A DNA stretch of 64,000 nt from Anniella stebbinsi (GCA_029215795.1 JARDYH010000005.1:13300001-13364000); one strand, 5' to 3'. Counted from the first letter of the stretch, positions 32,843 through 45,190 are shown. Program-made: numbers and translations. Notes: generated by a model from the letters alone, not told the origin.

Positions 32843-33628
32843 GTAGAGTGACCATATGGAAAGGAGGACAGGGCTCCTGTATCTAAGGGCCGATCTACAC
32901 AGTCCTTTGGAACATTTTAAAAAGTATTTTAAAACGTTCCAAATAGGTGCGTTCTAAAACGTCTTAGGCCACATTACTGAGTACTCACGTTACAGGAGAA
33001 CAGTCTTCAGTCTTTAAAGCGGTGTGTGCGATCACACACTGTTCTGCCCTGTCTCTTTCTCTTTCGTTTTTACAATGAATTTAGGGCAAGGCATTGTGGG
33101 GGTTGTAGTTCAGTTACCCACTTCCTTCTTAGTTCCTCTGTCATTCCCCAGCGAGTATAGGGCTAAGAATTGTGGGTGTTGTAGTTCACTTGCCCGCTTC
33201 CTCTTTCTTCCCCACCAATCAACTGCTAAACCTTTGGGCACCGGTAAATGAAGCACTGCCCCCATGAATCACAAACGGTAAGGAAGGACACATTATTTTA
33301 CTTAAAACAATTTATTAAAAGTGAAACTGTTGTATATAACTGAAGTGAGTTTTAAAAAAACTCAGATATACAACGTTATAGGGAGTGCGTCATGTGGCCC
33401 AAGGAGTTTTCATAACCCTTATAAAACGTCAAAAACCTCATATGTAGATCAGCTCTTAGTTAAAGCTGCAAGAGCCCTGCCCTCTTTTGTATCTGGTCAC
33501 CTTAGTTGTGATGAAGAGGGAATTTCACCAGGTGCTGCATGCATACAAATGACACCTGCTGAAATTCCCTTTTCTATGCAACTGTAAGATACAGGAGCCC
33601 TATCCTCCTTTCCATATGGTCACCTATG
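32843..33628 (+). mobile_element. family H MITE split by another element
   Basis: The left part, TAGAGTGACCATATGGAAAGG to CTCCTGTATCT (32843-32886), and the right part, AGTTAAAGCTGCAAGAGCCC to CCATATGGTCACCTA (33464-33628), belong to one family H element. The stretch between (32887-33463) is unrelated. About 100 bases of the H element are missing at the junction. Confidence 0.65.
32887..33463. mobile_element. TIR element inserted in family H copy
   Basis: Left end AAGGGCCGATCTACACAGTC; right end CATATGTAGATCAGCTCTT, whose reverse complement AAGAGCTGATCTACA matches the left 15 bases with two differences. Inside is an 80-bp direct duplication (ATTGTGGGGGTTGTAGTTCA at about 33093 and ATTGTGGGTGTTGTAGTTCA at about 33171). 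Confidence 0.6.
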
Positions 33629-33639
33629 ATGGACTACCT

Positions 33640-34250
33640 TTGAAAATGATCCAGAAACTTCAGTTAGACCAAAGAAGGGCAGCTAGACTGTTAACTGGCA
33701 CACGATCATATTTTTGGCAGTACGTTTCCCATATGCACTGCCTGACAATCTGTTTCCAGGCCCAATTGAAAGTGACAGATTTAGCCTTTAAAGCTCTTAA
33801 TGGCTTGGGTCCAGTTCACTTGATAGAACATCTCCTCCCATATTTCCTTGCCCAGATCCAAACTTCATCACCTGAAGCCTTTTTCCAGGTGCCCCCAACA
33901 AATAAGGCCATTTGGGTGCCTACAAGAGAGAGGGCCTTTTCAGTGGTGGCACCCCATCTGTGGAATGCTCTTCCCAGAGAGAGTCACCCGGTGCCTACAT
34001 TATGGTCTTTTTTTGCAGCAGGTGAAGACCTTTTTATTTTCACAGGCATTCTTGAAATTATTTTTGTGCTTTTAGATCCTTGCACTGTTTTACTCTTTAG
34101 TTTTACTCTGGTTTTATTCCATTCTGTTTTACCTTTTTCTTGTGTTATTTTTGCTATTTTATGTTTTTAAACTATTTGCCTACTGCCAAGAGGACTATGG
34201 CTATTGGAAGCTCTAAAAAATGTAATTAATAAATATATAGCCTAAAGACA
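33640..34250 (+). pseudogene. L2-like LINE polymerase C-terminus
   Basis: One frame stays open for 184 codons to 34170 and reads IQKLQLDQRRAARLLTGTRS, FKALNGLGPVHLIEHLLPYF and ERAFSVVAPHLWNALPRES. These match the conserved C-terminal tail of L2/CR1-group reverse transcriptases (RVQNAAARLVTG ... GDRAFSVAAPRLWNSLP). The reverse transcriptase core is missing, so it is a 5'-truncated dead copy. The tail ends AATTAATAAATATATAG. Confidence 0.78.
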
Positions 34251-34638
34251 ACTTCGACTCAAAGGCAAAATCCATGCATCAACTCTCGCAAATGGGGTTG
34301 TCTCTTTTTGACTACAAAAATTCTGGCACCTAGGGCTGAGTGCTTCTGATCATGTACAGAGTTCCCAGAGGGAAATACTTAAAATATTTAGGGTAAAATT
34401 GCTCCTGGGTATGTGCAGTGTGTCATTTGCGAATGGAACACTCCCTTGCCTGCCCAATGACTCTCTGGATGTGCTGGGGAATCTGGTATCGTGCTTCTCA
34501 CTCTGACCCTGCCTACGCAGCAGGGGAGTTGGCTCCCAAAATGCTGCACTGCATCATCAGCCTGTCAGCCTGGTGTCAGAGAGCAGCCAGCCGTTCAACT
34601 AAGAAGGAGAGGATCAGGACTCTTCTCTAGACTCTAAG

Positions 34639-34770
34639 CCAGCCTTGCCCACCCTGATGCCCTCCAGATGTGTTGGATCACAATTCCCATCGCCCCCAGC
34701 CTGACTGGAAATGATGGGAGTTGCATTCCAACACATCTGCAGGGCACCAGGATGTGCAAGGCTCTCTAGG
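34639..34770. mobile_element. family P foldback element
   Basis: CAGCCTTGCCCACCCTGATG, CCTCCAGATGTGTTGGATCA, then the inverted GGGAGTTGCATTCCAACACA and TGCAGGGCACCAGGATGTGC. Confidence 0.68.
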
Positions 34771-34889
34771 TTTTTCTAGCATCAGAAAAACCATGCGTAC
34801 ACATAACAATTTTGCCAAACGCATCCTGCAGAACGGCACCAGCTTGCCCTCTGAACAACTCACAAATGGAAATAGGGGGCTGGTGCTTG

Positions 34890-34909
34890 TAAGATTCCCC
34901 CCCCCCCCA
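34890..34909 (+). repeat. poly-C run
   Basis: TTCCCCCCCCCCCCATTTCC. Confidence 0.8.
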
Positions 34910-35204
34910 TTTCCATCGCAGGCATCATTTCCTCCTGCCCCTGCTATTTTTGCACTTTGCTGAAGGCCATGCTCTGCCCGCTGTATTTGTTTGTTCGGGA
35001 ACAGCTTCTCCAGCACTAACTTCAAAGCCAAGATGCTCTTTGTTCTTCTGGTTATGGGTAGAATAGCAGGACCTATAAAATATGTTGCCAACAGTTCAAA
35101 ACAGACCTCAGCGGGTGGAGAGTGTGAAATGGCTGGCTGTGCACCGCATGGTGCCTTCATGTGTTTGTGCGCTAGAGAGAAAGAGGTATCAGGGCAATTC
35201 TCTG

Positions 35205-35375
35205 CCTGCCTGCTCAGAGGTCAGTCTCATTGTTCTCAATGGGACCCACTTCCAGGTAAGGGTGTACAGGGAAGAAGCCGAAGGCTGCAGTGCTTTAGCC
35301 ACTTACCTGAGAGTAGGTCCCATTGGATTTAATGGGACTTTACTTCTCAGTAGGCAGGTGTAGGATTGAGCTGTT
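35205..35375. mobile_element. dispersed repeat, GTCCCATTG...ACTTCTCAGTAGG type
   Basis: TCATTGTTCTCAATGGGACC and AGAGTAGGTCCCATTGGATT with TTACTTCTCAGTAGGCAGGT and GTAGGATTGAGCTG. This resembles a repeat fragment widespread in amniotes; the class is not identified. Confidence 0.4.
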
Positions 35376-35416
35376 AACTTTTTGGGACCTTGGGCAGGGA
35401 ACTAAACCTTGCAGAA

Positions 35417-35545
35417 CAGCCTTCCCCAACTTGGGCCTCTGCAGATGTTGTGGATGCCATCAGCCCCACCTACCATGGCTAATGGTTAGGGATGATGGGA
35501 CTTGTAGTCCATCTGGAGGGCACCAGGTTAGGGAAGGCTGATGGA
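35417..35545. mobile_element. family P foldback element, near-complete
   Basis: ACAGCCTTCCCCAACTTGGG at the left and CACCAGGTTAGGGAAGGCTG at the right are inverted termini; the centre carries GATGATGGGACTTGTAGTCC. Confidence 0.72.
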
Positions 35546-36884
35546 GAATGACAGTTCTTGCATCTTTTACAGACAAAAATGTAAAAAGGCATCCCCCAAA
35601 AGGCCAAAAATAGAACCAAAAAAGGGACTGTGGTTTACCTGGGACCGTCCCCAGGCAAATCCCCTCTATCCCTCCACATGGCAGCTCCGAATGCGCGCAT
35701 TTGCATTCATGACACTCTGGAGCCACAGCGTATGCGTGTGCATTTAACGCAGCCACCCACACTGCAGGAGGGCATCATCATGATGACTCTACAGTGACAA
35801 GGATGGCTTGGAGGGATATTTGCCAGCCTCCGGTTCTAGCAAATGGATAACATTCTGGTGGGGCCAGTGGCATTCCATCTCAGTGGTCTCCCTGCACAGA
35901 AACCAACAGGCAATCCAGCCACAGCAAGCAAAACAGAGCCAGATGACTCAAGCAAGACTTGGAGGCAATGGCTCAAGACAACGATCTAGGGAAAGGCGTG
36001 GGAGATTGTGTGACATACAAGGCAGCCTTTTGATCATCTGCTCAGCACAGCACTGCACACCTGATGGGAGGCAGCAGGGGAGCAGGGCTTTGGTTGCGCC
36101 CGCCACCTCCGTAGGGCTCCCCCTGTGTCTGCTGCAGACCTGACGAAACCAACACCCTCCATCTTTCCCTGCTGCGAAACAACAGCCTCTGCATCCGCCT
36201 GACACGCATCATCCCCAGCAGGAATCCAAAGCCGCCTGTGACAAATGCCGGCTCCCTACAGTGCAAGCACCCTGAACTTCCATGTCCAAGACCAATCCAT
36301 TATGGTGGGGGAGAATGCAAAGAATATGAAGTGATGAGGGAGGACAGGCCATTTGGGGGCACAGCGGGGCCGCGCCACATTGCCCCTTCCTTATCTTTAG
36401 TCCTTGTCATTCTCCTCTGTCCCCCTCGTCAAGCATATCTCTGTTAAAAGGGAAACACCTTTGTATCTCATTTCTCCAGCCATCGCAACCACATCAGGTA
36501 GCCTCAATCCAACTGGGAGCTGAGTACAAGCTGATGTACTTAACTTACCATTATGATATTATTAATAAAACCCTGTTGATGCCAGTAGCAGTGAGGTGCA
36601 TCTGAGTCACCCGTAATAAACCAGCTTCAGAGTTCCAGGGATGCTCTGGAAGAATAAACCATTCCAGCAAGACAGAATGTTATTTTGTTCTTTTATTAAG
36701 GACTTTTTTACTTTCAGAAGCGACTGCACAGTCATCTGTCAAATTCAATCATACAAATCATATATCCATTAAGAATATTAGAACTGCTGTGATGAATCAC
36801 ACCAAAATTCCACCTAGTCCAGGTTTCCTACCAAATAGCAGCCAGCAATATGACGCCAAGAACCTCACAGGGAGGTTTTCACGG

Positions 36885-37015
36885 AGAGGCGGGGAGCCAG
36901 TGGCCCTCCAGATGTCATTGGCCTCCAACTTATATCATCCCTAGGCAGCATGGCAATATGGGAATTGTAGTCCAACAACGTGGGGGGGGCACCGGTTCCC
37001 CACCCTTGATTTAAA
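36885..37015. mobile_element. family P-related foldback element
   Basis: GGGGAGCCAGTGGCCCTCCA, then GATGTCATTGGCCTCCAACT, the inverted GGGAATTGTAGTCCAACAAC, and GGCACCGGTTCCCCACCCTT. Confidence 0.55.
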
Positions 37016-37266
37016 GGCAATAGCCCTCCCTTGTTCTTTGTCACTGTCACCCAATATTTAAAGGTTCGCTACCTGTGTACATAGAAGTTCCATTTAGCTA
37101 ACAAGGTTAGTAAAACTCCCCTCCTTGAATCGACTTCATCCTTTTGCCAAAGCCCGCCACATTTTGTGTGGAAGTGAATTTGGTAGGTCAAATTGGTGTA
37201 AAAAAAAGGGTTACAAGATAAATTATAAGTCCTCGGCAGTTTTAAGTCACTATCATATTTGCTTGG

Positions 37267-37383
<117 letters not shown>

Positions 37384-37703
37384 TAGGCTGACCATGTGAA
37401 AAGGAGGTCAGGGCTCATGTAACTTTAACAGTTGTAGAGAAAAGGGAATTTCAGCCAGTGTAATTTGTATGCAATTAGTTCCTGATGAAATTCCCTCTTC
37501 ATCACAACAGTTGAAGTTGCAGGGGCCCTGCCTTCTTTTGTATATGGTCACTCTAGTATAGTGCCTGCAACTTTAACTGTTGTGATGAAGAGGGAATTTC
37601 ACCAGGGACTAATTGCATACAAATGACACTGGCTGAAATTCCCTTTTCTCTACAACTGTTAAAGTTACATGAGCCCTGTCCTCCTTTTCATATGGTCAAC
37701 CTA
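37384..37703 (+). mobile_element. family H hAT-like MITE inserted in the GATA/GACA array
   Basis: TAGGCTGACCATGTGAAAAGG ... CCTTTTCATATGGTCAACCTA, with AGATAGAT on the left and AGATAGAC on the right. Within a tetranucleotide array this duplication is only weak evidence, but the element boundaries are the same as in other copies. Confidence 0.85.
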
Positions 37704-37759
<56 letters not shown>

Positions 37760-37760
37760 G
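37704..37760 (+). repeat. GACA microsatellite, right part
   Basis: Continuation of the array after the MITE: one GATA unit followed by about thirteen GACA units. Confidence 0.95.
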
Positions 37761-38417
37761 CAAATTCACAAACATGGCCAATTGGCCTTCTGTGACATTC
37801 TCAACCTTGGCAGCACTTTCCGGGATTTGACAGTGAAATCACATCTTGCTAATTCACAGAATACACTTGGCCTGCATGCATGTTTCTGTTCTTCCGTATC
37901 CAGCCTCCCGGTCTCCATACACAGATGCCTCTACTGAAGTGACAATCAGCAGTGCTACAGTCCCTGCTGCCTTGAGGGCCCAGGTACCTCAAGCACTTTC
38001 CCTGCCATTCCAACCAACCAGGGGCTGGTATCCCTGTGCCAAGAACGCCCAGATGACAGTTGGCGTCAAGATCATGTGTGCTAGGGTGACGGATCATTTA
38101 GGCCTGTGCCAACTGGGAACAGAAGGAGCAGGGGTGGAATTAGAAAGTACGTGGGAGGGACTGTACCATGCTGAGAGAGAAGGGGGGGAACAACGGGGTG
38201 TAACAGCATATCCTTCCCACTGACCCATACTCACAGACACATGCACCACAAAGCACGGATAACCAAATCGGATCTATTACAATATCACAGATGGGTACAG
38301 AACATGAAAGACCCATTATAAATGGGGTAGAGCTAGACAAGAAATCAAAAGCCCTCCCATTCTGGCAATGCAAGAACTGGTGTATCTTGTCAAAGGGACT
38401 TGCAACAGAGAACTGGG

Positions 38418-38768
38418 AGCGTCATCAGACTAGCGCTTTATTGCACGCTTGTTACTTCCAGCTTATGGATGTTCACACAGGTCCTTTTGATGACAACGTC
38501 CGTCTCCCATGAATCTCCTGCTCCTTCTTGCCTTCTTTCCATCACAAAATAGGCCTCTTTAAATCCTTTTTTTGGGGGGTGGGGACGGAATGTGCCGCTA
38601 TTTCCTGCTGAATGCAATTAAAGCGGCACGTTAAAAACGGCCACTGAATGTCATTGTTTACTTCCTCTTTCTTCCCCTGTGTGAAGAAAGAGGAAGTATC
38701 TTGGGACAGAAGCGGAAGGAGGGAGCGACAGTAAGGAAATGTGATTTTTCCCTGTCTGATGACGCTCT
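38418..38768. mobile_element. family G MITE
   Basis: Left end AGCGTCATCAGAC and right end GTCTGATGACGCTCT are perfect inverted termini over 13 bases. Inside are GCTATTTCCTGCTGAATGC and a GAAAGAGGAAGT hairpin (TACTTCCTCTTTCTT against AAGAAAGAGGAAGTA). Confidence 0.75.
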
Positions 38769-39652
38769 AAATCCTTCTCTTGGAAGTCAAGTGATTAAAA
38801 ACATTTGCTTAAAATTGCTCCTATCAAAAGTGCTTAACCCTGGCTGCATTGCACACTACTGTTGTACAGATCTTGACATTCTAGCTCTACCAGGGCCTGC
38901 AAGATATGTGGATATACTTTTAAAAAGTCTTAGAGACATGCCTGCATATCAGCCACTGAGGAGAACAAATATATACCAAGAGCAAGACTGATGACTCAGG
39001 ATGAAAACCCGGAATAATCTCACCAGGGGATACTGCATCACTACTGCTGAAGGCAGGTGGGCCAAGTTCTTACAGAGGAAATCAACCTTTATCCAGGCTG
39101 CACCACTTCTGAATCCAAGAGTGCAGGTGGGCTCACATGACTGAACCCTCCTCCATGCAAAAAATATTAATAATAATTCCTCCACGTAAAGAAAGCCAGG
39201 CTAAAAGAAACAAACATAACCTTTAGTTTTCTCTGTGCGTGGAATTTTGGTGTATGAAAGAGCTTTCATCAAGTGAAATCCTAGCTGCACTCTTACGTTC
39301 AGGCCTGTAGCGAACTAAAGTTCAGGGGGTGCCAAAAAAGTAGGGTTTGCAGGCCTTTTGAAGACAACATTATTTATATATGTTTGTGGGGGAGCAGATA
39401 TAATTTAGGATGGCCAGGTCCTCCCTAACTCACCCCTGGCTATGGTCCTGCTTAAGTGGTAAAGCTCACAGGTTGGTTTCGTGAGAATGACACCCCCTTT
39501 TTTAATAAAAGATTTCATTAGCAATGTCAGGTGGTGGCGTGTGACAGGATTGGTTGAGCTAAATCAGGACCACTGTAACAAGAAGGAGATATCAGCATGC
39601 TCGAGTTGGTTGAGCCTTGAGGTATGCAGATGTATGGCCCCCACCCCCTCAT

Positions 39653-39656
<4 letters not shown>

Positions 39657-39690
<34 letters not shown>
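39657..39690 (+). repeat. (CA)n(GA)n microsatellite
   Basis: ACACACACACAGAGAGAGAG and onward in GA. Confidence 0.9.
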
Positions 39691-39693
<3 letters not shown>

Positions 39694-39794
39694 GTCCAAT
39701 GAGGACTAAGCATGCTCAGGACATTCAAGAGTCAACAGAATTTTGAGTGTCCATTGGAAAAGAATAAGGCGGGAGCAAATTGACTGGTTCGTGG

Positions 39795-40000
39795 TCCTAA
39801 CACTAGTCCTGATGGCTATGTGCTACCTCTGATATTCGAGGCGGAAAGCCTGTATGCACCAGTTGCCTGGGGAAATGGGTAGGAGGATGCTGTTGCATCA
39901 TGTCCTGCTTTGTTGGTCCCTCTGTGTGAACAGAGTGCTGGACTAGATGAACCCTCAGTCTGATCCAGCAGGGCTCTTCCTGTGTTCGTATGTTCTAGCC
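39795..40000 (+). mobile_element. family R retroposon
   Basis: GTCCTGATGGCTATGTGCTA, CACCAGTTGCCTGGGGAAAT, TGCTGGACTAGATGAACCCT and CTGATCCAGCAGGGCTCTTC, ending in GTATGTTC. Confidence 0.6.
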
Positions 40001-40111
40001 ATCATTGCCAATAGGGAGGGCTGACAGGAATTGCAGGCCAAAACATCTGTAGGGCCACAAGTGCCCCACCCCTACCCTAGCAGCTAGTCCATGAAAACCT
40101 ATACCATGATA

Positions 40112-40245
40112 CAGCCTTTCCCATACTGGTTCTCTCCAGATGTTTTGGATTTCATTTACCATCTTCCCTCACCATTGGCCATGCGGGCTGGGAGTTAAAG
40201 TCCAAAACATCTGGAGGGTACCAGGTTGGGGAAGGCTGCCAGAAT
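40112..40245. mobile_element. family P foldback element, near-complete
   Basis: CAGCCTTTCCCATACTGGTT and TCCAGATGTTTTGGATTTCA on the left; AGTCCAAAACATCTGGAGGG and ACCAGGTTGGGGAAGGCTG on the right. A half copy lies just before it at 40008-40075. Confidence 0.72.
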
Positions 40246-40579
40246 AATGGTTGTAGTCTTTATTGGTGTGCTGTTTTTGCTGCAACAAGCTAACATGACT
40301 GCCCCTCTGCTAACAGCTTAAAATAGGATGGCATGGCTGGTTGGAACCTTGAACAGGAGCACTCCTTTAGAGGGTGAGGACAGACTGCAACATTTTGTTG
40401 CAGGTTCCACTTGTAAACAAAGAATGATGTAATGGCCAGTAGCATGATGCTTCTGGATTGGCCAGGCCAAGCATAAACAGCCGGGACTCGGCCTTCTGCC
40501 TTGTTATCAGACTTCAGGCTCCAGCACATGACTTCAGGAAGGACCAAACTAGAAAACAGATCTGGTTCCAGAGATGGCT

Positions 40580-40735
40580 ACCGTCGACTTCAACTTTGCC
40601 CCGTAACCTTCAAAAGAAGGAGGATTTCAGCCAATGAAACTTTTCTCTTCATCACTGCATTTCTATGTTGAAGGACCCTGTTGAATTTCCGCCTGTCATT
40701 AAAGCGGCAGAGCCTTAAAAGGGAAAGAATTGGGC
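40580..40735. mobile_element. short foldback element (CCGCCTGTCA type)
   Basis: AAGGAGGATTTCAGCCAATG, TGTTGAATTTCCGCCTGTCA and TTAAAGCGGCAGAGCCTTAA. Shares the TTGAATTTCCGCCTGTCA block with 29150-29310. Confidence 0.45.
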
Positions 40736-40958
40736 AAGCCTCGAAGATTGCCTCCCCTGCAGTGCCTACTGCTGCACTCAGAAGCAAACGGACAGACATT
40801 GTTCCCTCACACCACCAACCAAATGGTCTTCTCGTCTACGGATTCCAGCCCAGCCAGTGTAAAGAGCTGTAGGCTTGTTTTGCTTCTACTGCAACATGAT
40901 CCTCAACTGCGCCCTTTAAATCCTCATTGGAATGGATAGCAACTATTCACTTGCATGG

Positions 40959-41756
40959 GGAAAAGTAGGCAGTGAGCAGCACCATTTGGGCGGGGAGCAA
41001 AACCTTTTCCCTGCAATGCATAACCATCGTCATTAAGAGCATCGTAACACAGGGGGGAAATCGCGATTGCTTAGTGTCGCTTCTCTGCCCACGTGTTTGT
41101 CCCTCATTACTTCCTCTTTTGAAAGAGGAAGTAAACAACATGAACATGGCCCGTTCAGTGGGCTGTTTTCATTGCACCGCTCCTCCTGCACATAGCAGGA
41201 GATAGCGGCAATTTCCGTCTTTAAAATAAATCAGGCTTACGGGGGCGGGTTTGTAGCATGAAGAAGGCTAGAAGAGAAGGGAGGTGCGCGGGAGGCAGAC
41301 GACGTCATGAGAGGGACCCACGAAAATCCATGAGTATCCAGTAACGAGCGTGCAATAAAACGCTCCTCTGATGAAGCTCTAAGAATGAATGGAGCCATGT
41401 CTGTATAGCCCTTCCCTGGATTCCATTCCTTGCTCACGCTAAAGAGCGATGGAGTGTTATACAGATAAATGGACTTGGAACCCTGGCAGGTCTCTAACAG
41501 CCAGTTGTCATTCATACAGCCCCTGATTATTCTACGTAGCAGTTTCTGTTTTAGAGTTGCATAAAATATGTTTACAAAACAGCCTTACTTAAACGTCCCT
41601 TCCCTTCTTTTTTAAACACGTTCTTGCTTTTGTTCTTTGCAGCTTTTACGTAGAACCTGCCTCCTTTGCCCTATTCAAGTGTTTGAAATTGAAGGACTGG
41701 TTGGAGTTTGTTTGGATGTCCAATACTGCCTTCACATACACACACACACACACAGA
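40959..41756 (+). repeat. inverted repeat arm A (pairs with 49399-50162)
   Basis: Runs from AAAAGTAGGCAGTGAGCAGC to a CA run (ACATACACACACACACAC). The reverse complement of the whole unit is found at 49399-50162 in the same order, including TTCAAGTGTTTGAAATTGAA, GGTCTCTAACAGCCAGTTGT and ATAAAACGCTCCTCTGATGA. Arm A lies on the intron 1 side of SYN1 exon 1. It includes a family G-like core at about 41035-41390. Confidence 0.8.
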
Positions 41757-42139
41757 CAAGTTCTATCCGTAATCAGTTGTCTGTTTATTACAGAGCTCTT
41801 GAAATATGAACAGTCCATAAAAATTATGAACAGTCAGCAACGCTCGCTATAATGATGCAACAACATCTGCTCCATCTGGCAACTGCCAAGGTAATAGAGG
41901 GCTGGGGACCATTAAGGTTATAGGCCAGATTGGCCCCACAGCTACTGGAAAGATTGTTCTTCCTCCAGGAGGTTCTTTTTCCCATGCCTGTGAAACAAGC
42001 CCAGTGTATAATTGATATTAAGGGCTGAGAAGCTTTGACTGATCTTGGAAAATATCGCTTCCGGTGTGCCACTCGGATAGGAATATGCTGAATGAGAAGC
42101 CGACACGTACTTGGTGCCTGTTGCCTTCATATACCTTAA

Positions 42140-42266
42140 TGCAGCCTTCCTCAGTGCTTTCCAGAGATGCTGAGTGTCAGCTCCCATTATCCCCAGCCAG
42201 CATGGCTGGGAATGGTGGGAGTTGTTGTCCAACACCTCTATTGGGCAGCGGGTTAGGGAAGGCTGT
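42140..42266. mobile_element. family P foldback element
   Basis: GCAGCCTTCCTCAGTGCTTT, GTCAGCTCCCATTATCCCCA, GGGAGTTGTTGTCCAACACC and GCGGGTTAGGGAAGGCTG. Confidence 0.62.
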
Positions 42267-44117
42267 CTTAATGTGTCAGATGAATAAACTGCTTTAGCCA
42301 GTATCCTGTCACTGGCGCTGGCCAGTACCAGATGTCACATAGAGGGTATATATTGACAACAATTTAAATCCAGATCATCTCAAGGCAGATTCACACAATC
42401 CTTGTTTAACGCTTGGCAAAGTCACAACTAATTGGCTTCTTTCCCCACCCCCACCCCCTAAGATTTGGATACACCAGAGGACCTCATGAATCCTCTGCTA
42501 TGGTTTGAGTTTGCAACAATGGGCTCAACCCCCTCAAGTTGATTTCACTATATTAGAGCACATATACACATACAATTATACAAACTGGTGCTGGGTTAAT
42601 ATTCTCATCCTCCATACATTTGTCTAACTCATTTTCTAATCCAGTTATACAGTTGGCCATTACCATTCAATTCCAGAGCTCAGTTGGAGCGCTGGATGTT
42701 TTTTAAATCCCTGTTTATTTTAATCTATCTCTGTGTGTGTCTGTTCATTTCATCTGAAAGATAGGATCAACTCCTACACAGAAGGTTTGATCCCATCCAT
42801 GCTGGAAGAGTAGAGATCCTCAATTTTCTCTTACCTTTCAACCACATTTAGAGATGTGAAGCCCAAAAAGTAATAATATCCCCCCACAAATGGGAAAACC
42901 CCAGGTTTTTTTCAGAATTTTTCTCTCCCCTCTGCCCCAGACCTTCATATTTCTAGTCACATTTCCCTATCCCTTTAGGAGAGTTTACACTCCTTAATTT
43001 CCTTTTCTGTAAGGTTGCCCTGGCAGAGACATCAAGGACAGAGCAGAGAAGGTTCCCTTGATATACCTTACACAAAGAGACACAGAACTGATCAATTTGA
43101 TTTAGCACATCTATTCTTGATTGGCTGGGATTTTAGCATTGACATGAGTCTTAAGACTTAAAAGGATTGATTCCTCTAGGTACCTCTCAATTCTCTTGTG
43201 AAGAAGCCACAACTATGTGGCATCTTCTCTTGACTCCTGGGAAACTGGAGGACCATGAGCCAATGAGTTTGTAGGCCAGAGTGGCTGCATAGCCATAACT
43301 GGGGGAGATACACAGCAATGGAAGTGGGAAGGTTGAGGGAAAAGAAGGGAAGAAGAGAGGAAGGGTGGGCTCAGGGAAAACCACAAGGAAACTGAAGCCT
43401 ATGGTTGGAATAATGAAGGAGCTGGATCTGGTTTATGGTGTAGTGGGGCAGGATGAGGTGTCTAGGATTTCTAGCAGTGATTGGAGGGATGATAGATCTG
43501 ACTATCTTGCTTATTTAGGGAGCCACACAGGTTTTCTGGACATTTGAACTCAAATTAAACCATGCATGTTGTCTTATTAACAGTTCTGATTTTAGGTTGT
43601 GATCATTGCTAGGGGATTCTCCATCCCCACCTCACTGGAATAACAGAGCCAAATGGTTACACCAATAAGCTGCAAAACTAACCCAGATATTCATCTTCCC
43701 CTTCATCTTTCATGAATTTGGGGTGTGGGAGAATAATCTTCCATTTTGCCCAGATCAAATCCCTATTAAATTATTAAAGCGACTCCATCCCTTCAATCTT
43801 AATTGGAAAAAAAGAAGGCCGGCCGGCCAGCCTGATATACGTACCAGGAGGACTGCCAAATTGACATTACCAACCCACCTAGCTGGTATTTTGACTTCTC
43901 AGCCTGCTACTGGTTGGAGCTGCAATCCAAAAGCTGGCATTTCTGCAAGCCCCTTGAGTTACAAAACAACATTCCAAGCACTTGGAGCCAGCCCTTCCTC
44001 CCCATAACTACAATGGGTATTGTTAACCTAATTCACTTTCTCCCCCTCAGGTGCATTTTGCCTCTTAATTGCAAGATGATCTGCAATACTCCTGAGCTGA
44101 GCTAACCTCTGCTATAA

Positions 44118-44300
44118 CCAGTGGAGGTTGGTGGCTTCGATTTTGGTGGGGCTGTAACCAGTCAGACTCTATCGAAGGTGCTGAACCTGTTTTGGGGATA
44201 GATTTTAGCAGCTTGGATGGCTCATTTAGAGTTCTGGGTGGTTCTGACTGAAACCCAGAATGGATTCACAGCCCCAATGGCTCATCACCTTATCAGGCCA
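44118..44300. mobile_element. dispersed foldback element (GGAGGTTGGTGGCT type)
   Basis: AGTGGAGGTTGGTGGCTTCG, GGTGGGGCTGTAACCAGTCA, GAAGGTGCTGAACCTGTTTT and, inverted, GGTTCTGACTGAAACCCAG. Related to the element at 46825-46985 upstream of SYN1. Confidence 0.55.
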
Positions 44301-44699
44301 TTGATATCAGCCTGCAGGGGATGACATCCCCCCCTCCTCCTCCATCCCCTTTCTCTATACTTCCCTCAAGCCTGCCAGATAGGCAGCAGAAACTTAAGAG
44401 GGAACACGGACAGAACACGCAGCAGCACAAGAGTGCCAAAGAAAAATAAGAGATAATGGGATGGATGGTGCAGTAGCTCAGATGGAGTTATGGGCTCCAT
44501 CTAAGCTATACGGAGGAATGAATGTCAGGGAAGAATTGCAGGTGGATAACGTGAATGAAGAGGTCAGTGGGTGAACACTAAAGGTGGCTGGGATGTAGCA
44601 AACGGGAGAAGGAAATACCTCCATGACTGGGGAAATCCTGAAGGAATGAGGGAAGGTAGCCGCCTGCCTTGCTATCCTCTAGGACAAAGCGCAGGAGAA

Positions 44700-44930
44700 A
44701 GCGATGGTGAAAGTACGGGTGGCTAAGCGGCTAAAGAGCAGTGACAAGTGAGCCAAACGCGCATCCATCTTTCTGTGGAGCGGCATTTCCGCATTAAATC
44801 AGTTCGGCACAGGGGGCAGAAGCTGACAGTTTATAACAGTTTTAAACCGGTTCATCACCGTTATTGACCGGTTTAAAACTGTTATAACCCATTTTAAAGC
44901 GGCAGTGTAGATAGGCTCTCCATCTGTATC
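44700..44930. mobile_element. foldback element with 21-bp perfect stem
   Basis: A perfect 21-bp inverted repeat, TTATAACAGTTTTAAACCGG at 44831 onward facing ACCGGTTTAAAACTGTTATA at 44867, with a 15-base spacer. It ends GCAGTGTAGATAGGC, similar to the GATCTACAC end at 32887. Confidence 0.55.
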
Positions 44931-44944
44931 TAGAGGAGCACCTT

Positions 44945-45190
44945 TGGGAGCCAGTGTGGTGTAGCGGTTAGGGTGTTGGCCTGGGACTGGGGAGACCAGG
45001 GTTCTAGCCTGCACATGGCCATGATGCTGACTGGGTGACTTTGGGCCAGTCACGGACTCTCAGCCTGATCTACCTGACAGGGTTGCTGTGGGGATAAAAT
45101 GGACCGGGTAAAAGCCGCTTTAGGTTCCTTGCAAGAGGGGGTGGGAGAGGCAGGATATAAATGTAAAATAAATAAAAAAAATAAAATAAA
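44945..45190 (+). mobile_element. tRNA-derived SINE, MIR/CORE-like, near-complete
   Basis: Starts GAGCCAGTGTGGTGTAGCGG TTAGGG (box A), GACCAGGGTTCTAGCCTG (box B), TGACTTTGGGCCAGTCAC, GACAGGGTTGCTGTGGGGA and ends with ATATAAATGTAAAATAAATA. A sister copy is at 58186-58430. It sits only about 250 bases from the end of SYN1 exon 1. Confidence 0.72.

Noticed and set aside
33616..34170. A 184-codon host gene
   Set aside because: The residues match the C-terminal tail of L2-group LINE polymerases (ERAFSVVAPHLWNALP), and the frame begins within a MITE.
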